Source of the DNA: Streptomyces flavidovirens DSM 40150 | GTDB lineage: Bacteria; Actinomycetota; Actinomycetes; Streptomycetales; Streptomycetaceae | Assembly (NCBI RefSeq): GCF_000429085.1 | Contig: NZ_AUBE01000007.1 | Span: forward strand, 62,001-126,000 | Direction: 5' to 3' | Length of the DNA stretch: 64,000 nucleotides | In this document: positions 16,362-27,670 of the stretch, piece after piece | Numbering within the stretch: position 1 is the stretch's first letter | How the letters are laid out: each line of letters opens with the position of its first letter | Program-made: the position numbers and the translations under genes | The notes under the pieces: generated by a model | What the model saw: the letters and a program-made list of their open reading frames with translations, nothing else | The model's database searches: none | What the model was told of the DNA's origin: nothing

Positions 16362-18506
16362 TCACGGCGCCGGCGCCGCCGCCTTCATGTAATCCCGCCA
16401 GATGTCGACGGGAAGAGGGCTGCCGGGCTCCTCGCCGGAGGAGCCGGCCACACCGTCCAGCGGCAGTAGGTCCAGTTTGCGCAGGTCCATCCGGTACAGC
16501 ACGACGGCCGTGGCCTCCTGCCCGGTGTACCCGATGAACCAGGCGGCCTTGTTGTCCTGCGTCGTTCCGGTCTTGCCCGCCGGCCGCAGACCCGGTACCC
16601 GGGCCTTCTTGCCCGTACCCTCCTCGACGACACCTTTCAGGGCGTCGGTCACCTGCCGCGACACCTCGGGGGTGAAGGCGCGCCGCGGGCGGACGTCGGG
16701 CAGCGGGATCTCGTCGGCGTTGCGGGTGACCCGGACCACCGAGTACGGCTCGGTGTGCTGGCCCTCCGCGGCGAAGGTTTGGTACGCCGTGGCCATGCGG
16801 ATGGCACTGGGCGTGGAGTTGCCGAGCGAGAAGGCGGGCACCTGCGGGCCGAGGCTGGAGGGCAGCAGCCCGGCGTTCTGGGCGTGGTGGCGCACCCGGT
16901 CCAGGCCGACGTCCATGCCGAGCTGGAGGAAGGGCGAGTTCACGGAGTTCGCCATCGCCTTGCGCAGGCTGATCCTGCTGCCCCACGACTTGCCGCCGTC
17001 GTTCTTGCCCTTCACGATCTTGCCGTTGCGGTCCCAGTACGGACCCTCGGGGGTCATCACGGAGGCGTTGTGCCGGCCGTCGTACAGGCTGGAGGGCGTG
17101 ACGGGTTGGCGCGGCCCGTCGCGGTCACGCAGGACTCCGTCGCTGAGCGCGGCAGCGTAGACGAAGGGCGCGAAGGCGGACCCTGCCGGGACGGTGACGG
17201 CGTTGGATTCGTTGAACCCCTGCTTGAGGAAGCCGGGCCCGCCGTACAGGGCCAGGATCTTCCCGTCGGTGCCGACGGTCGCCGCGCCGGTCCTGACGAA
17301 GGTGTCGGCCTTCCGCCCCTTCGGGTCGAGCTTCTCGCGGGCCCTGCGCACGGCCTTGTCGAGGGCCTCTGTCTTCTTCTTGTCGAAGGTGGTGTAGATC
17401 TGGTAGCCACCGAGGTCGAATTCGGCGTCCGAGACCTTTGCGTTGCGGGTGATGTACGACTTGGCGAGTTCGACGAGATAGCCCTGCTGGCCACTCAGGT
17501 CGGTCCGTCCGCCGGTCATCCTGGTGGGTTCGGGGAAAGTGGTGAACTTCGCCCGCTCCGCCGGTGAGAGTTTGCCGATCACGACCATCCGGTCCAGCGT
17601 CCACTTCCAGCGTTCCACAGCCCTCGCCCGGTTTCCGCCGCCGAGCGCCGGGTCGTACAGCCCGGCGCCCTTCAGCAGGGACGCCAGGAACGCGCCCTCG
17701 CTCGCGTTCAGCTCGGAGACTTCCTTGCCGTAGTAAGCCTGTGACGCGCGCTGGATGCCGTAGGTGCCACGGCCGAACCAACTGGTGTTGAGGTACCCCT
17801 CCAGGATCTCGTCCTTATTGAATTTGCTGTCCACTTTGAGCGCGAGCATCATTTCGGTGAACTTGCGGGAGAACGTCTGCTCCTGGTTCAGATAGGCGTT
17901 CTTGACGTACTGCTGGGTGATGGTGGAGCCGCCCTGCGTCTCGCCGCCGCCGACCATGCGGGTGAGCGCGCGCACGATGCCTGCGGGGTCGATGCCGGGG
18001 TCCTCGTAGAAGCTCGCGTTCTCCGCTGCGAGCACGGCCCACCGGACATCGTCGGGGACCTTGTCGAGCGGCATCTCCTGCCGGCTGACCCAGCCCGTCC
18101 GTGACATTTTCGAACCGTCGGCCCAGTAGTAGATGTTGTCCTGCTGGGTGGCGAAGGAGTTCAGGTTCTCGGGTATGTCGGTACGCCAGTACGCGATCAC
18201 CACGCCGGCGGACAGTAGACCTGTGCCGATCAGCATCGCGCACAACAGCTGTCGCCAGCTCGGAATCCAGCGGGCATAACCCTGCCTGCCCGGTCGCGGG
18301 TAGTGCGGCCGTATACGCCGCAGCAGCGGGCGCAGCCGCTGGACCGGCACCCAGGACGGCAGCCGCCGGGACGTGAGCATCCGGGTGCGCGGCGACCGGT
18401 CGAGAATCGAGGGGAGGTGCGGCCCGCGCGCGGGCCGCACCTCCCTCCGGGAACCGGAGGACGCCCCCCGGCGTCCGCGCCCGGCCGGCTTGCCCCGCCT
18501 ACCCAC
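16362..18506 (-). CDS. Class A penicillin-binding protein with degenerate SxxK motif
   Basis: 714 residues from GTG 18506; an ATG at 18380 would shorten it by 42. After a basic cytoplasmic leader and one membrane helix (near residues 86-108) comes a GT51 glycosyltransferase domain with AAENASFYEDPG, GGSTITQQYVKNAYL and GYLNTSWFGRGTYGIQ intact. The transpeptidase domain keeps SxN (SVN) and KTGT (GKTGTTQ). At the catalytic position it reads PAGSAFAPFV, so S443 lacks the SxxK lysine (Ala 446 instead). The glycan-polymerising half therefore looks active, while the cross-linking half is probably inactive or altered. Confidence 0.88.
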   Translation of the reverse strand: MGRRGKPAGRGRRGASSGSRREVRPARGPHLPSILDRSPRTRMLTSRRLPSWVPVQRLRPLLRRIRPHYPRPGRQGYARWIPSWRQLLCAMLIGTGLLSAGVVIAYWRTDIPENLNSFATQQDNIYYWADGSKMSRTGWVSRQEMPLDKVPDDVRWAVLAAENASFYEDPGIDPAGIVRALTRMVGGGETQGGSTITQQYVKNAYLNQEQTFSRKFTEMMLALKVDSKFNKDEILEGYLNTSWFGRGTYGIQRASQAYYGKEVSELNASEGAFLASLLKGAGLYDPALGGGNRARAVERWKWTLDRMVVIGKLSPAERAKFTTFPEPTRMTGGRTDLSGQQGYLVELAKSYITRNAKVSDAEFDLGGYQIYTTFDKKKTEALDKAVRRAREKLDPKGRKADTFVRTGAATVGTDGKILALYGGPGFLKQGFNESNAVTVPAGSAFAPFVYAAALSDGVLRDRDGPRQPVTPSSLYDGRHNASVMTPEGPYWDRNGKIVKGKNDGGKSWGSRISLRKAMANSVNSPFLQLGMDVGLDRVRHHAQNAGLLPSSLGPQVPAFSLGNSTPSAIRMATAYQTFAAEGQHTEPYSVVRVTRNADEIPLPDVRPRRAFTPEVSRQVTDALKGVVEEGTGKKARVPGLRPAGKTGTTQDNKAAWFIGYTGQEATAVVLYRMDLRKLDLLPLDGVAGSSGEEPGSPLPVDIWRDYMKAAAPAP
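18412..18445. repeat. Perfect 34-bp palindrome at the 5' end of the PBP gene
   Basis: GGGAGGTGCGGCCCGCG (18412-18428) is followed immediately by its exact reverse complement. If the PBP starts at GTG 18506 the palindrome is coding. If it starts at ATG 18380 it lies 32 nt upstream in the leader and could act as an attenuator or transcript-stabilising hairpin. Confidence 0.7.
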
Positions 18507-18829
18507 GAGACATCACCACGACCCGTATGACGTCATACTCAACTGCCGCAGCCGACATCGTCCCCCCAAGCACGTACCAAAGAGTCGGGCCCCCACGGTC
18601 CCAGCGCACTCCCGACGGATGCACCTTATTACGTACCGGTGCGGCCCGTTCGACGCTGCCCCGGGCGCCGCTGACGGCCGCGGCGGTTAGCGGCCCATTA
18701 CTCAGCGGTTATCACGCGATGAGGTACGCCCGGTTACGGTCTGTTCCGGATTGAAAAGCCTGTGCAGTCCCCGCATTGCTCAGCCTCTCCTTTCCGACCC
18801 GTATTTGCGCTATGTCTCAAGGAGCTGTG
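18507..18829. other. Intergenic region between divergent PBP gene and SDR remnant
   Basis: 323 bp with no convincing gene on either strand. It must hold the PBP promoter, but I could not pick out reliable -35/-10 elements. AAGGAG at about 18818 precedes the ATG of the SDR remnant, a surviving ribosome-binding site. Confidence 0.4.
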
Positions 18830-19144
18830 ATGGGAAAGTACGCAGGCAAGAAGGCCGTTGTCATCGGCGGGACGCACGGCATGGGCCTCGCCATGGTGCA
18901 GGGGCTGCTCGACGAGGGCGCCGAGGTGCTGCTGACCGGACGTAACGAGAAGAACATCGAGACGGCCCGGCGCGAACTGGGGGCAAAGGCGCACGTCGTA
19001 CGCTCCGATGTGGCCGACATGGGTGACATCGCGAAGCTCGGCGACGAGCTGACCCCGATGAAGCGCCACGGCACGCCCACGGGCGTGGAGCTGGCCGTCG
19101 ACGGTGGCCTCACCCAGCACATCCAGCCCGTTCCCCCGCAGTAG
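18830..19144 (+). pseudogene. Short-chain dehydrogenase remnant with catalytic middle deleted
   Basis: 104 residues against the usual 245 or so. The N-terminal Rossmann part is intact ([20 protein letters not shown], with GGxxGxG, then [11 protein letters not shown]) up to about residue 75. It then jumps in frame to a typical SDR C-terminal end ([18 protein letters not shown]). The catalytic Ser-Tyr-Lys region is missing, so it cannot be a functional oxidoreductase. The ribosome-binding site is still present. It is the first of three remnants in a row on this strand. Confidence 0.75.
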
Positions 19145-19187
19145 CCCACGACGCGGCAGGGACCTCGCGCGGCCGGCGGTGGTGCCC

Positions 19188-19576
19188 CCCGGACCGCGGG
19201 TCAAGGGGATCCTGCAGGCCGGTGCGGTCCCCGAGGGCATGGCCGGACCGGTCCACCTGATGCCGGTCGACTACGTCAGCGCCGCGACCCTCCATATCTC
19301 CCGGAAGGAGGAGGCCGCCGGCCGGACGTTCCACCTCTACAACCCGGACGAGCCGACCTTCGCCGAGGCGGCAGAACCCCTGCGGTCGTTCGGCTACCCC
19401 CGGGTCGAACTGCGGTGCGACGCCTGGCTGGAGCGGGTGACGTCCGACCGCGACAACGCGATGGTTCCGCTGCTCGACGCCTTCGAGATGCTGACCGCGA
19501 ACAGCGACGGCTTCTATCCGCCGAGGACGTTTCCGACACCCGCGCGGCCCTGGCGGGCACCGCGGTCGAGTGCCCG
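19188..19576 (+). pseudogene. C-terminal remnant of a thioester-reductase / NAD(P)-dependent SDR domain
   Basis: Without a start codon, the frame reads VKGILQAGAVPEG, VHLMPVDYVSAATLHIS, GRTFHLYNPDEP and LRSFGYPRVEL. This is the C-terminal third of the thioester-reductase domains found at the end of NRPS/carboxylate-reductase-type proteins. After SDGFYPP near 19526 the homologous continuation (EDVSDTRAALAGTAVECP) is in the next frame, consistent with loss of one G. The reductase domain and everything before it are gone. It may be debris of a lost biosynthetic gene. Confidence 0.6.
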
Positions 19577-19912
19577 CTCTTCAACTCGGGTGACGGCTCC
19601 ATCTTCGACCAGCTGTACCGCGACGACGCCATCTCCAACCTCTCGGGCAGTCCGCTGACCGGCGCCGAGCGTACGCAGGGAATCATCGACCTGCTGAAGA
19701 CGGGGCCGACTCTGGACTCCAAGGTTGTGCACAATTACGTCGCCGGAGACGTCTCCCTGGTGATAGTCGAGTTCCACCTCGAGGTCACCGACGAACAGGG
19801 CGGCCGCCAGAAGATCTCCGGCACCTGCACCGACGTGATGCGCCGCACTGGTGACAACCGCTGGATCATGGCCATCGACCGTCCGCTCGCTGACGAGCTG
19901 CCCACGAAGTAA
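19577..19912 (+). pseudogene. NTF2/SnoaL-like domain fused to reductase debris
   Basis: Reads FNSGDGSIFDQLYRDDAIS, then VVHNYVAGDVSLVIVEFHLEV, and ends in DNRWIMAIDRPLADELPTK. This is the cone-shaped NTF2-like (SnoaL/ketosteroid-isomerase) fold lacking its first helix. It has no start codon of its own and is in frame with the shifted end of the thioester-reductase remnant. It could in principle be expressed as a chimera, but no ribosome-binding site supports this. A good terminator follows. Confidence 0.55.
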
Positions 19913-19922
19913 CCCCTTCACG

Positions 19923-19952
19923 AGAGCGCCACACCTGCGGGTGTGGCGCTCT
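19923..19952 (+). terminator. Hairpin terminator after NTF2-like remnant
   Basis: AGAGCGCCACACC (19923-19935), loop TGCG, then the exact complement at 19940-19952. A clean 13-bp stem 11 nt after the stop codon. Confidence 0.8.
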
Positions 19953-20203
19953 TCGGCATGATCAGGTGACCAGAAACCGATCAGGAATGAAGAAGCGCGA
20001 TCACCGAGCCACAGCTAGCGTGACCCTGATTTTCCGCCGAGCGCCATCCCGGCCGACACCGCCGATCAAGTGGACGGCCAACCGTTGCCTCGACCGCGCC
20101 GACGAAGTAGACCGGACGTGCTGCTCGAAGCTGTCGGATCGAGCCGGGCGGCACGGACGGAGACCGCGAAGGCGCCCCCCCAACAGATGGAGACACGATA
20201 AGC

Positions 20204-22609
<2,406 letters not shown>

Positions 22610-22767
22610 CCGAGGCCCACTGGCCGACCGGCGCATGCCCGAGTGAGTCGAGGCCGAACCTGCCCGAGACGGTGGCCGACGCCAAGAAGCAAGTCGTACG
22701 AGTCGTACCTGCCACACGGCTACGTCGCCGCGCCTCGCGCCGACCGAGACCTACGCCGACGACATGT

Positions 22768-22803
22768 GAAGGGCCCGCGCCGGCATCGGTAGGCGTGCCC
22801 TTC
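22768..22803 (+). terminator. Hairpin terminator after UvrA-like gene
   Basis: GAAGGGC (22768-22774) pairs with GCCCTTC (22797-22803), and the stem is extended by inner GCC/GGC pairs. It lies about 160 nt after the stop. Confidence 0.55.
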
Positions 22804-22966
22804 GACTGCTGCGCCAACTGCCGCCCTTCCTCATGGCGCGGCAGTGCTCCTTGCAAGGCCTGCCCCGCTCCCTTCCCTCAACAACCAACCCTGGAGCCTC
22901 CGTTCGCGTCACTCACACCACAGGGGCTTGACCGGCCCCTCCGTGAGTCACCCGGAGGCTCCACCT

Positions 22967-24193
22967 ATGAAGCAGACGGCACGTACCGCCTCACTCGCTC
23001 TGGCACTGGCCGTACCCCTGGGAGCAGCCACGCTCACCCCGTCCGCGCACGCGGCGTCATCAGAGCGCGGACACGAGGTGACCCGGACCGCGCTGCGTGA
23101 CCTGGTCGAGAAGGGCGGACTGCCCGGTGTGGCGGCCAAGGTCCAGGACAGGAAGGGGACGTGGTTCGGCGCGGCGGGTTACGCGGACACGGCCACGGGC
23201 CGCAAGCGTTCGGCAGGCGACCACTTCCGCGGGGCCAGCATCACCAAGATGTTCATCGCGACCGTACTGCTCCAACTGGAGGCGGAAGGGAGACTGAGCC
23301 TGGACGACACAGTCGGGACATGGCTGCCCGGCTTGGTGCAGGGCAACGGGTACGACGGCAGCAGGATAACTCTGCGCCAACTCCTCAATCACACCAGCGG
23401 CATCGCCAACTACACCGACGATCCCGCATTCCTGCACAACGCCGCCGGTCTCGGCTTTCCCGAGCACCGGTACGACACCCATACGCCCGAGGAACTCGTG
23501 GCGATCGCGCTCAAGTACCCGCCGAAGCCCGATCCGGAGAAAGCGCCGTCGTACTCGAACACCAACTTTGTGATCGCCGGGATGGTCATCGAGAGGGCGA
23601 CGGGCCATTCGTACGAGCGCGAGGCCATTCGCCGCATCATCCAGCCGTTGAAACTGCGCGGGACGTCGTTCCCCGGCACGGCGCCACAGATGCCGAACCC
23701 GCACGCCATCGGTTACTCCCGCCTCCACCAGGATGCTCCCGACGCCAAGATCCATGACGCCACCGAGCAGAACATGACCTGGCTGGGCGCGGCCGGCGAC
23801 ATCATCTCCACCAGCGGCGACCTCAACCGCTTCCACCGGGTCCTGATGCGGGGCGAGTTGTTGGCCCCCGCGCAGACGAAGGAGATGCTCGACGAGGTGC
23901 CGGCGGACGACGGGATCGGGTACGGGCTCGGGGTCGAGTTCGCGAAGCTGTCCTGCGGCGTGAAGGTAGTGGGCAAGAGTGGCCGTACGAACGGCTCCCT
24001 GTCCGCGATGGTCGGCACGGAGGACGGGAAGCACCAGCTGACGTTCAGCATCAACGGTGACTGGCTGCGGGACGGGTCGCTCTACGTCAACGTGATGGAG
24101 GCGGAGTTCTGCGGCAAGATCCCGCCCCCGACCGGCAAGACGCCGTCTGCGACGGGGCCGCTTGCCGACTCCCTCGCCGCGTTTCCCCACTAG
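22967..24193 (+). CDS. Secreted serine hydrolase, beta-lactamase class C / DD-carboxypeptidase family
   Basis: 408 residues with a Sec signal peptide (cleavage near AHAASS, residue 30). The catalytic S91-I-T-K94 motif, Y196-S-N and a C-terminal KSG (VVGKSGRTNG) identify the penicillin-recognising serine hydrolase fold. Family members include D-alanyl-D-alanine carboxypeptidases, esterases and D-aminopeptidases, and the substrate cannot be told from sequence. Start at ATG 22967 with GGAGG 10 nt upstream. It is flanked by its own upstream terminator and appears monocistronic. Confidence 0.9.
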   Translation: MKQTARTASLALALAVPLGAATLTPSAHAASSERGHEVTRTALRDLVEKGGLPGVAAKVQDRKGTWFGAAGYADTATGRKRSAGDHFRGASITKMFIATVLLQLEAEGRLSLDDTVGTWLPGLVQGNGYDGSRITLRQLLNHTSGIANYTDDPAFLHNAAGLGFPEHRYDTHTPEELVAIALKYPPKPDPEKAPSYSNTNFVIAGMVIERATGHSYEREAIRRIIQPLKLRGTSFPGTAPQMPNPHAIGYSRLHQDAPDAKIHDATEQNMTWLGAAGDIISTSGDLNRFHRVLMRGELLAPAQTKEMLDEVPADDGIGYGLGVEFAKLSCGVKVVGKSGRTNGSLSAMVGTEDGKHQLTFSINGDWLRDGSLYVNVMEAEFCGKIPPPTGKTPSATGPLADSLAAFPH

Positions 24194-24434
24194 TCGGCTG
24201 TCAAGCTCAAGTGTGCTGCCGTCAGGCGCCAGGCGGTCGGTACTGGATCTCTTCAGCCTTGCGCAGGGCGTCCATCGTTTCGCCAACGGTCAGCAGGACT
24301 GGCGAAGGCCGTGCCGGTACGGAACGCTGCTTGCGGTATGCCGAGTACGGTCCGCTGCCAGCCGGCGAGCCGCTCGAAGTCCAGGCGGCCGCCGGCGCAC
24401 GCGTCGGCGTACGCCTGGAGGCGACTTGGCAGGC

Positions 24435-24680
24435 TGTGTTTCGTACGCCCAGGTGTGGACGGCGCTGAAGAACACCGACCAGGACCCGGCCAACGCGGCC
24501 AACGTCATCGAGCTGTACACGGGCAAGTCCATCGCCAAGACCCGCAACGGCGGCAACGCCGGCGACCAGGACCCGCCGGACACGTTCGAACAGCGCCGCA
24601 ACGAAGTCATTTACAGCACCTACCAGCACAACCGGAACCCGTTCATTGACCACCCCGAATGGGTCGAGTCCATCTGGTAA
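24435..24680 (+). pseudogene. Endonuclease I family remnant with catalytic core deleted
   Basis: The frame keeps the N-terminal part of secreted endonuclease I proteins (VSYAQVWTALKNTDQDPANA, then NVIELYTGKSIAKTRNGGNAGD). It then jumps in frame to the family's C-terminus (FEQRRNEVIYSTYQHNRNPF, IDHPEW). The central block with the NREHVWA-type catalytic His region is missing. There is no signal peptide or start codon in frame. About 80 residues remain of roughly 230. The 240 bp upstream show no recognisable gene. Confidence 0.65.
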
Positions 24681-24896
24681 GCACCGCCGTCACAGCCCGA
24701 GCGTTCGGACGCCATGGAGCGGGCAGGCGGGACAGGGTGAGTATGGCCCGATACGTAACGCGACTTGAAGCCGCCTGCCATTCCTAGGATGATCAGCGGC
24801 TCCAGTGCCCGTGGTGGGCGCGGGAGTTCAGGCCCTTCCCCCCTCGTATCGCGCTGACCCAGTCCTACGCTCCACCTCCCCCCTCATGAGGAATTG

Positions 24897-26297
24897 ATGA
24901 CCCAACACATACTGGAGGCGGTGATCTGGTGCCTTGCCGCGGGTCTGCTCGCAGGCTTGGTCCTGTTGGTACGCCAACGCCGGCTCACCGCCGCCCTGCG
25001 CCGACGCCTGACGGCGCTGGAAGACACCCTGCGCGCCCGTGACGCGGAGGCCGCCCACCTGGTCGAGGCTCGTCTCTCCTTCTTGGCTCAGGCGCATCAG
25101 CAGCCCGTGCCCGTGCCCGGCCTGCTCGACCCGCGGCTGGCCGCGACGGCGTACGGACGGAGCCTGCAGCAGGTCCAGGACCTGTTCACCCAAGCTGTCG
25201 ACACGGCACGGGCCCGAGCCGACCAGTCGGCGAGAGCGACGCTCAAGGCGGCCATGCGCGCACTCCAGGCCCTGGCCAACGAACAGCAGCTGTCCATCTC
25301 CGACATGCAGGACCGGCACGACAGTCCCGAGGTGCTCCAGGACCTGCTGGAGATCGACCACGCCAATGCGCAGTTCGGCCGCAGGGCGCAGGCCATCGCC
25401 GTTCTGTGCGGGTCGTGGCCGGGGCGGCAGCGGGTCGCCTCACCGCTGATCGACGTCGTACGCGGCGCCACCTCGCGCATCCGGGACTACCGGCGTGTCG
25501 AGGTCCACTCGCGGGTCGACATGGACGTGGTGAGCCGCGCGGTGGAGCCGGTGGTCCTCGCGGTCGCCGAACTCCTGGACAACGCGGCGCGCCACTCGCA
25601 GCCCAACACCACGGTCGAGGTCAGCATCCAGCCCGCGCACCACGGCGTCTGCGTCGTCATCGACGACGCCGGAGTCGGTATGGACTCGCGCGAGGCCGAG
25701 GAGGCGGGCCGGCGCCTGTCGGGCCGTGAGGACATCGACATCAACCGGCTCGGCGACCCGCCGCAGTTCGGCTTCGCCGTCATCGGTGTGCTCGCCGCCC
25801 GGTACGGCTTCACCGTCTCGGTCGACACCCGGTCGCCGTACGGGGGAGTGCGCGCTGTGCTGTTCCTCCCCCATGAACTCCTCAACCGCGTACGCGCCCC
25901 CAAGACGGCGATTCCCCCGGAGACCGAGCCGTCCCCCGAGCCGCTCCCCGCTCCCGCCCCCGCGCCGGCCCCCGCGCCGGTGTCTGTTCCGGCCGCCGCT
26001 CCCCGGGCGGACCACACATCCGGCGCTCCGGAAGCCCGGCCGGGTCCCGAGAAGGAGCCCGCTCCCGTGACCGCTCAGGCGTCCACCACAGGTGGCCTGC
26101 CCAAGCGCCGCCGCCGCGCCGCCGCCCAGGACCACGCGGCGGGCGACCAGGCAGCAGCCGCCGCGCCACCGCCCGGCGCCGGCCACACCCCGGCCCGCCC
26201 GGCCGCCGAGACCGCCACCCGCATGGGCGCGTTCGCCCGCGGCACCCGGTACGGGCGCGCCGCCTCGCAAGACGACGAAGGGAATCCGCAGGGATGA
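24897..26297 (+). CDS. cvnA: Conservon sensor-kinase-like ATPase (CvnA)
   Basis: 466 residues from ATG 24897 with GAGGAAT upstream. One N-terminal membrane helix (about residues 9-27), a helical stretch with coiled-coil character, and an HATPase domain (N-box LLDNAARHSQP near residue 225; DDAGVGMD near 260) are present, but no clear phospho-accepting histidine box. A long Pro/Ala-rich tail (residues 340-466) ends in a basic cluster. It heads a conservon, whose products are thought to form a membrane-associated complex resembling eukaryotic G-protein signalling. All five following genes overlap or abut, so the unit is one operon. Confidence 0.9.
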   Translation: MTQHILEAVIWCLAAGLLAGLVLLVRQRRLTAALRRRLTALEDTLRARDAEAAHLVEARLSFLAQAHQQPVPVPGLLDPRLAATAYGRSLQQVQDLFTQAVDTARARADQSARATLKAAMRALQALANEQQLSISDMQDRHDSPEVLQDLLEIDHANAQFGRRAQAIAVLCGSWPGRQRVASPLIDVVRGATSRIRDYRRVEVHSRVDMDVVSRAVEPVVLAVAELLDNAARHSQPNTTVEVSIQPAHHGVCVVIDDAGVGMDSREAEEAGRRLSGREDIDINRLGDPPQFGFAVIGVLAARYGFTVSVDTRSPYGGVRAVLFLPHELLNRVRAPKTAIPPETEPSPEPLPAPAPAPAPAPVSVPAAAPRADHTSGAPEARPGPEKEPAPVTAQASTTGGLPKRRRRAAAQDHAAGDQAAAAAPPPGAGHTPARPAAETATRMGAFARGTRYGRAASQDDEGNPQG

Positions 26298-26728
26298 ACG
26301 ACCACATGGCCAACGAGCTGGGCTGGATGCTCGACGAGGTCCTCAAGGTCCCGGAAGCCCGCCATGCGATCCTGCTGTCCGCCGACGGCATGCTCCGGGC
26401 GCACTCCAAGGGCATCGCGCGCGACGAGGCGGAACGGCAGGCCGCGGCGCTGTCCGGCCTCCAGTCGATCAGCCGCAGCACGGCGGAGTTCTGCGCCAAG
26501 GAATCCTCGCCGTGGCAGCAGACACTCGTCGAGTTCGCCGACGGGTACGTCTTCCTGGTCGCGGCGGGGGCGGGCGCGTACCTGGCGGTCTCCGCCACCC
26601 AGAACGTCGACATGGAGGCGGTCACCTATGGAATGCACAAGCTCGTCGACCGGCTGGGCAAGGAACTGACCAGTCCGCCCCGCCAGGACTCCGTACCGGC
26701 CCGGCCAGGCACCAGCCGTACCGCATGA
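26294..26728 (+). CDS. cvnB: Roadblock/LC7-domain protein (CvnB)
   Basis: 144 residues, a single roadblock/LC7 domain (LGWMLDEVLKVPEARHAILLSADG at the start, split across two strands, and GYVFLVAAGAGAYLAV in the middle). In conservons this protein is proposed to act on the CvnD GTPase, like MglB on MglA. ATG overlaps the cvnA stop by 4 bp, and its own stop overlaps cvnC by 4 bp. Confidence 0.93.
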   Translation: MNDHMANELGWMLDEVLKVPEARHAILLSADGMLRAHSKGIARDEAERQAAALSGLQSISRSTAEFCAKESSPWQQTLVEFADGYVFLVAAGAGAYLAVSATQNVDMEAVTYGMHKLVDRLGKELTSPPRQDSVPARPGTSRTA

Positions 26729-27084
26729 GCCCACCCCACCGGCGTGAACGCGGACTCGTGCGCCCCTACGTGGTGACGGACGGCCGTGCGCACCCGACGC
26801 GCAACACGCTCGACCTGGTGACGCTCGTGACGGCCGCGTCCGGCCGCCCGCTCAGCGGCCTGAGCCCGGAGAAGCGCCGCGTCATGGAGCTGTGCCGGGG
26901 AGGAGCCCTGTCGGTCGCCGAAGTGGCGGGACACCTGGCGCTGGCGATCAGCGTCACCAAGGTCCTGCTCAGCGATCTGATCGACAGCGGCCACATCTCC
27001 ACTCGGCCCCCCATCCCCAGGGCCCAACTCCCCGACGACCAGCTTTTGCAGGAGGTGCTCGATGGTCTCCGCTCCAGGCTCTGA
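26725..27084 (+). CDS. cvnC: DUF742 winged-helix-like protein (CvnC)
   Basis: 119 residues of DUF742 (RPYVVTDGRAHP near the N-terminus, LDLVTLVTA, and ELCRGGALSVAEVAGHLALA in the helix-turn-helix-like part). It is the third conservon component, of unknown biochemical role. The start at 26725 gives a 4-bp overlap with cvnB. Its 3' end overlaps the GTPase gene by 23 bp, as is usual in conservons. The longer open frame starting at 26092 is a shadow of cvnA/cvnB. Confidence 0.92.
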   Translation: MSPPHRRERGLVRPYVVTDGRAHPTRNTLDLVTLVTAASGRPLSGLSPEKRRVMELCRGGALSVAEVAGHLALAISVTKVLLSDLIDSGHISTRPPIPRAQLPDDQLLQEVLDGLRSRL

Positions 27085-27670
27085 CCAGGTCGGCCAGGTT
27101 TATGTCTCCGACACGGTCAGGGCCGCCGTCAAGATCCTGATCGTGGGTCACTTCGCGGTCGGCAAGACCACCTTCGTCGGCACGCTGTCCGAGATCCGGC
27201 CGCTGCGTACCGAGGAAACCATGACGCAGGCCAGTGAGCTGATCGACGACCTGGCCGGGAGTCCGGACAAGACCACGACCACCGTCGCCATGGACTTCGG
27301 CCGCCTCACACTCAGCGAGCGACTGGTGCTGTACCTGTTCGGCGCCCCTGGGCAGAAACGCTTCACCACGCTCTGGAAAGACATGTTGAACGGGGCCCTG
27401 GGCGCACTGGTGCTCGCGGACACCCGGCGACTCGACGAGTCCTTCGACATCATGGGCCTGCTGGAGGAGCACGGCATGCCGTACGCGGTCGCCGTCAACC
27501 AGTTCGACGACGCACCGCTCTTCCCTGTGGCGGAGATACGCGAAGCTCTCGATCTCCTCCCCGAAACCCCCCTCATCACCTGCGACGCACGGGACGCCGC
27601 ATCCTCCACCGAGGCGCTGATCTCCCTTGTCGAGTACCTCCAGACCCGCACCTCTCAGGAGCACCGATGA
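27062..27670 (+). CDS. cvnD: Conservon small GTPase (CvnD)
   Basis: 202 residues of the MglA-like/ATP-GTP-binding family. P-loop GHFAVGKTTF sits near residue 28-37. The G3 region reads FGAPGQKRF, with the DxxG aspartate replaced as in other CvnD proteins, and the base-recognition motif is NQFDD near 142. It is predicted to cycle between GTP and GDP under control of CvnB and CvnA at the membrane. It overlaps the following P450 by 4 bp. Confidence 0.93.
   Translation: MVSAPGSDQVGQVYVSDTVRAAVKILIVGHFAVGKTTFVGTLSEIRPLRTEETMTQASELIDDLAGSPDKTTTTVAMDFGRLTLSERLVLYLFGAPGQKRFTTLWKDMLNGALGALVLADTRRLDESFDIMGLLEEHGMPYAVAVNQFDDAPLFPVAEIREALDLLPETPLITCDARDAASSTEALISLVEYLQTRTSQEHR

Noticed and set aside
24222..24653. 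143-codon minus-strand frame across the endonuclease I remnant
   Set aside because: No recognisable family; the plus-strand frame carries clear endonuclease I sequence, so this is a shadow.
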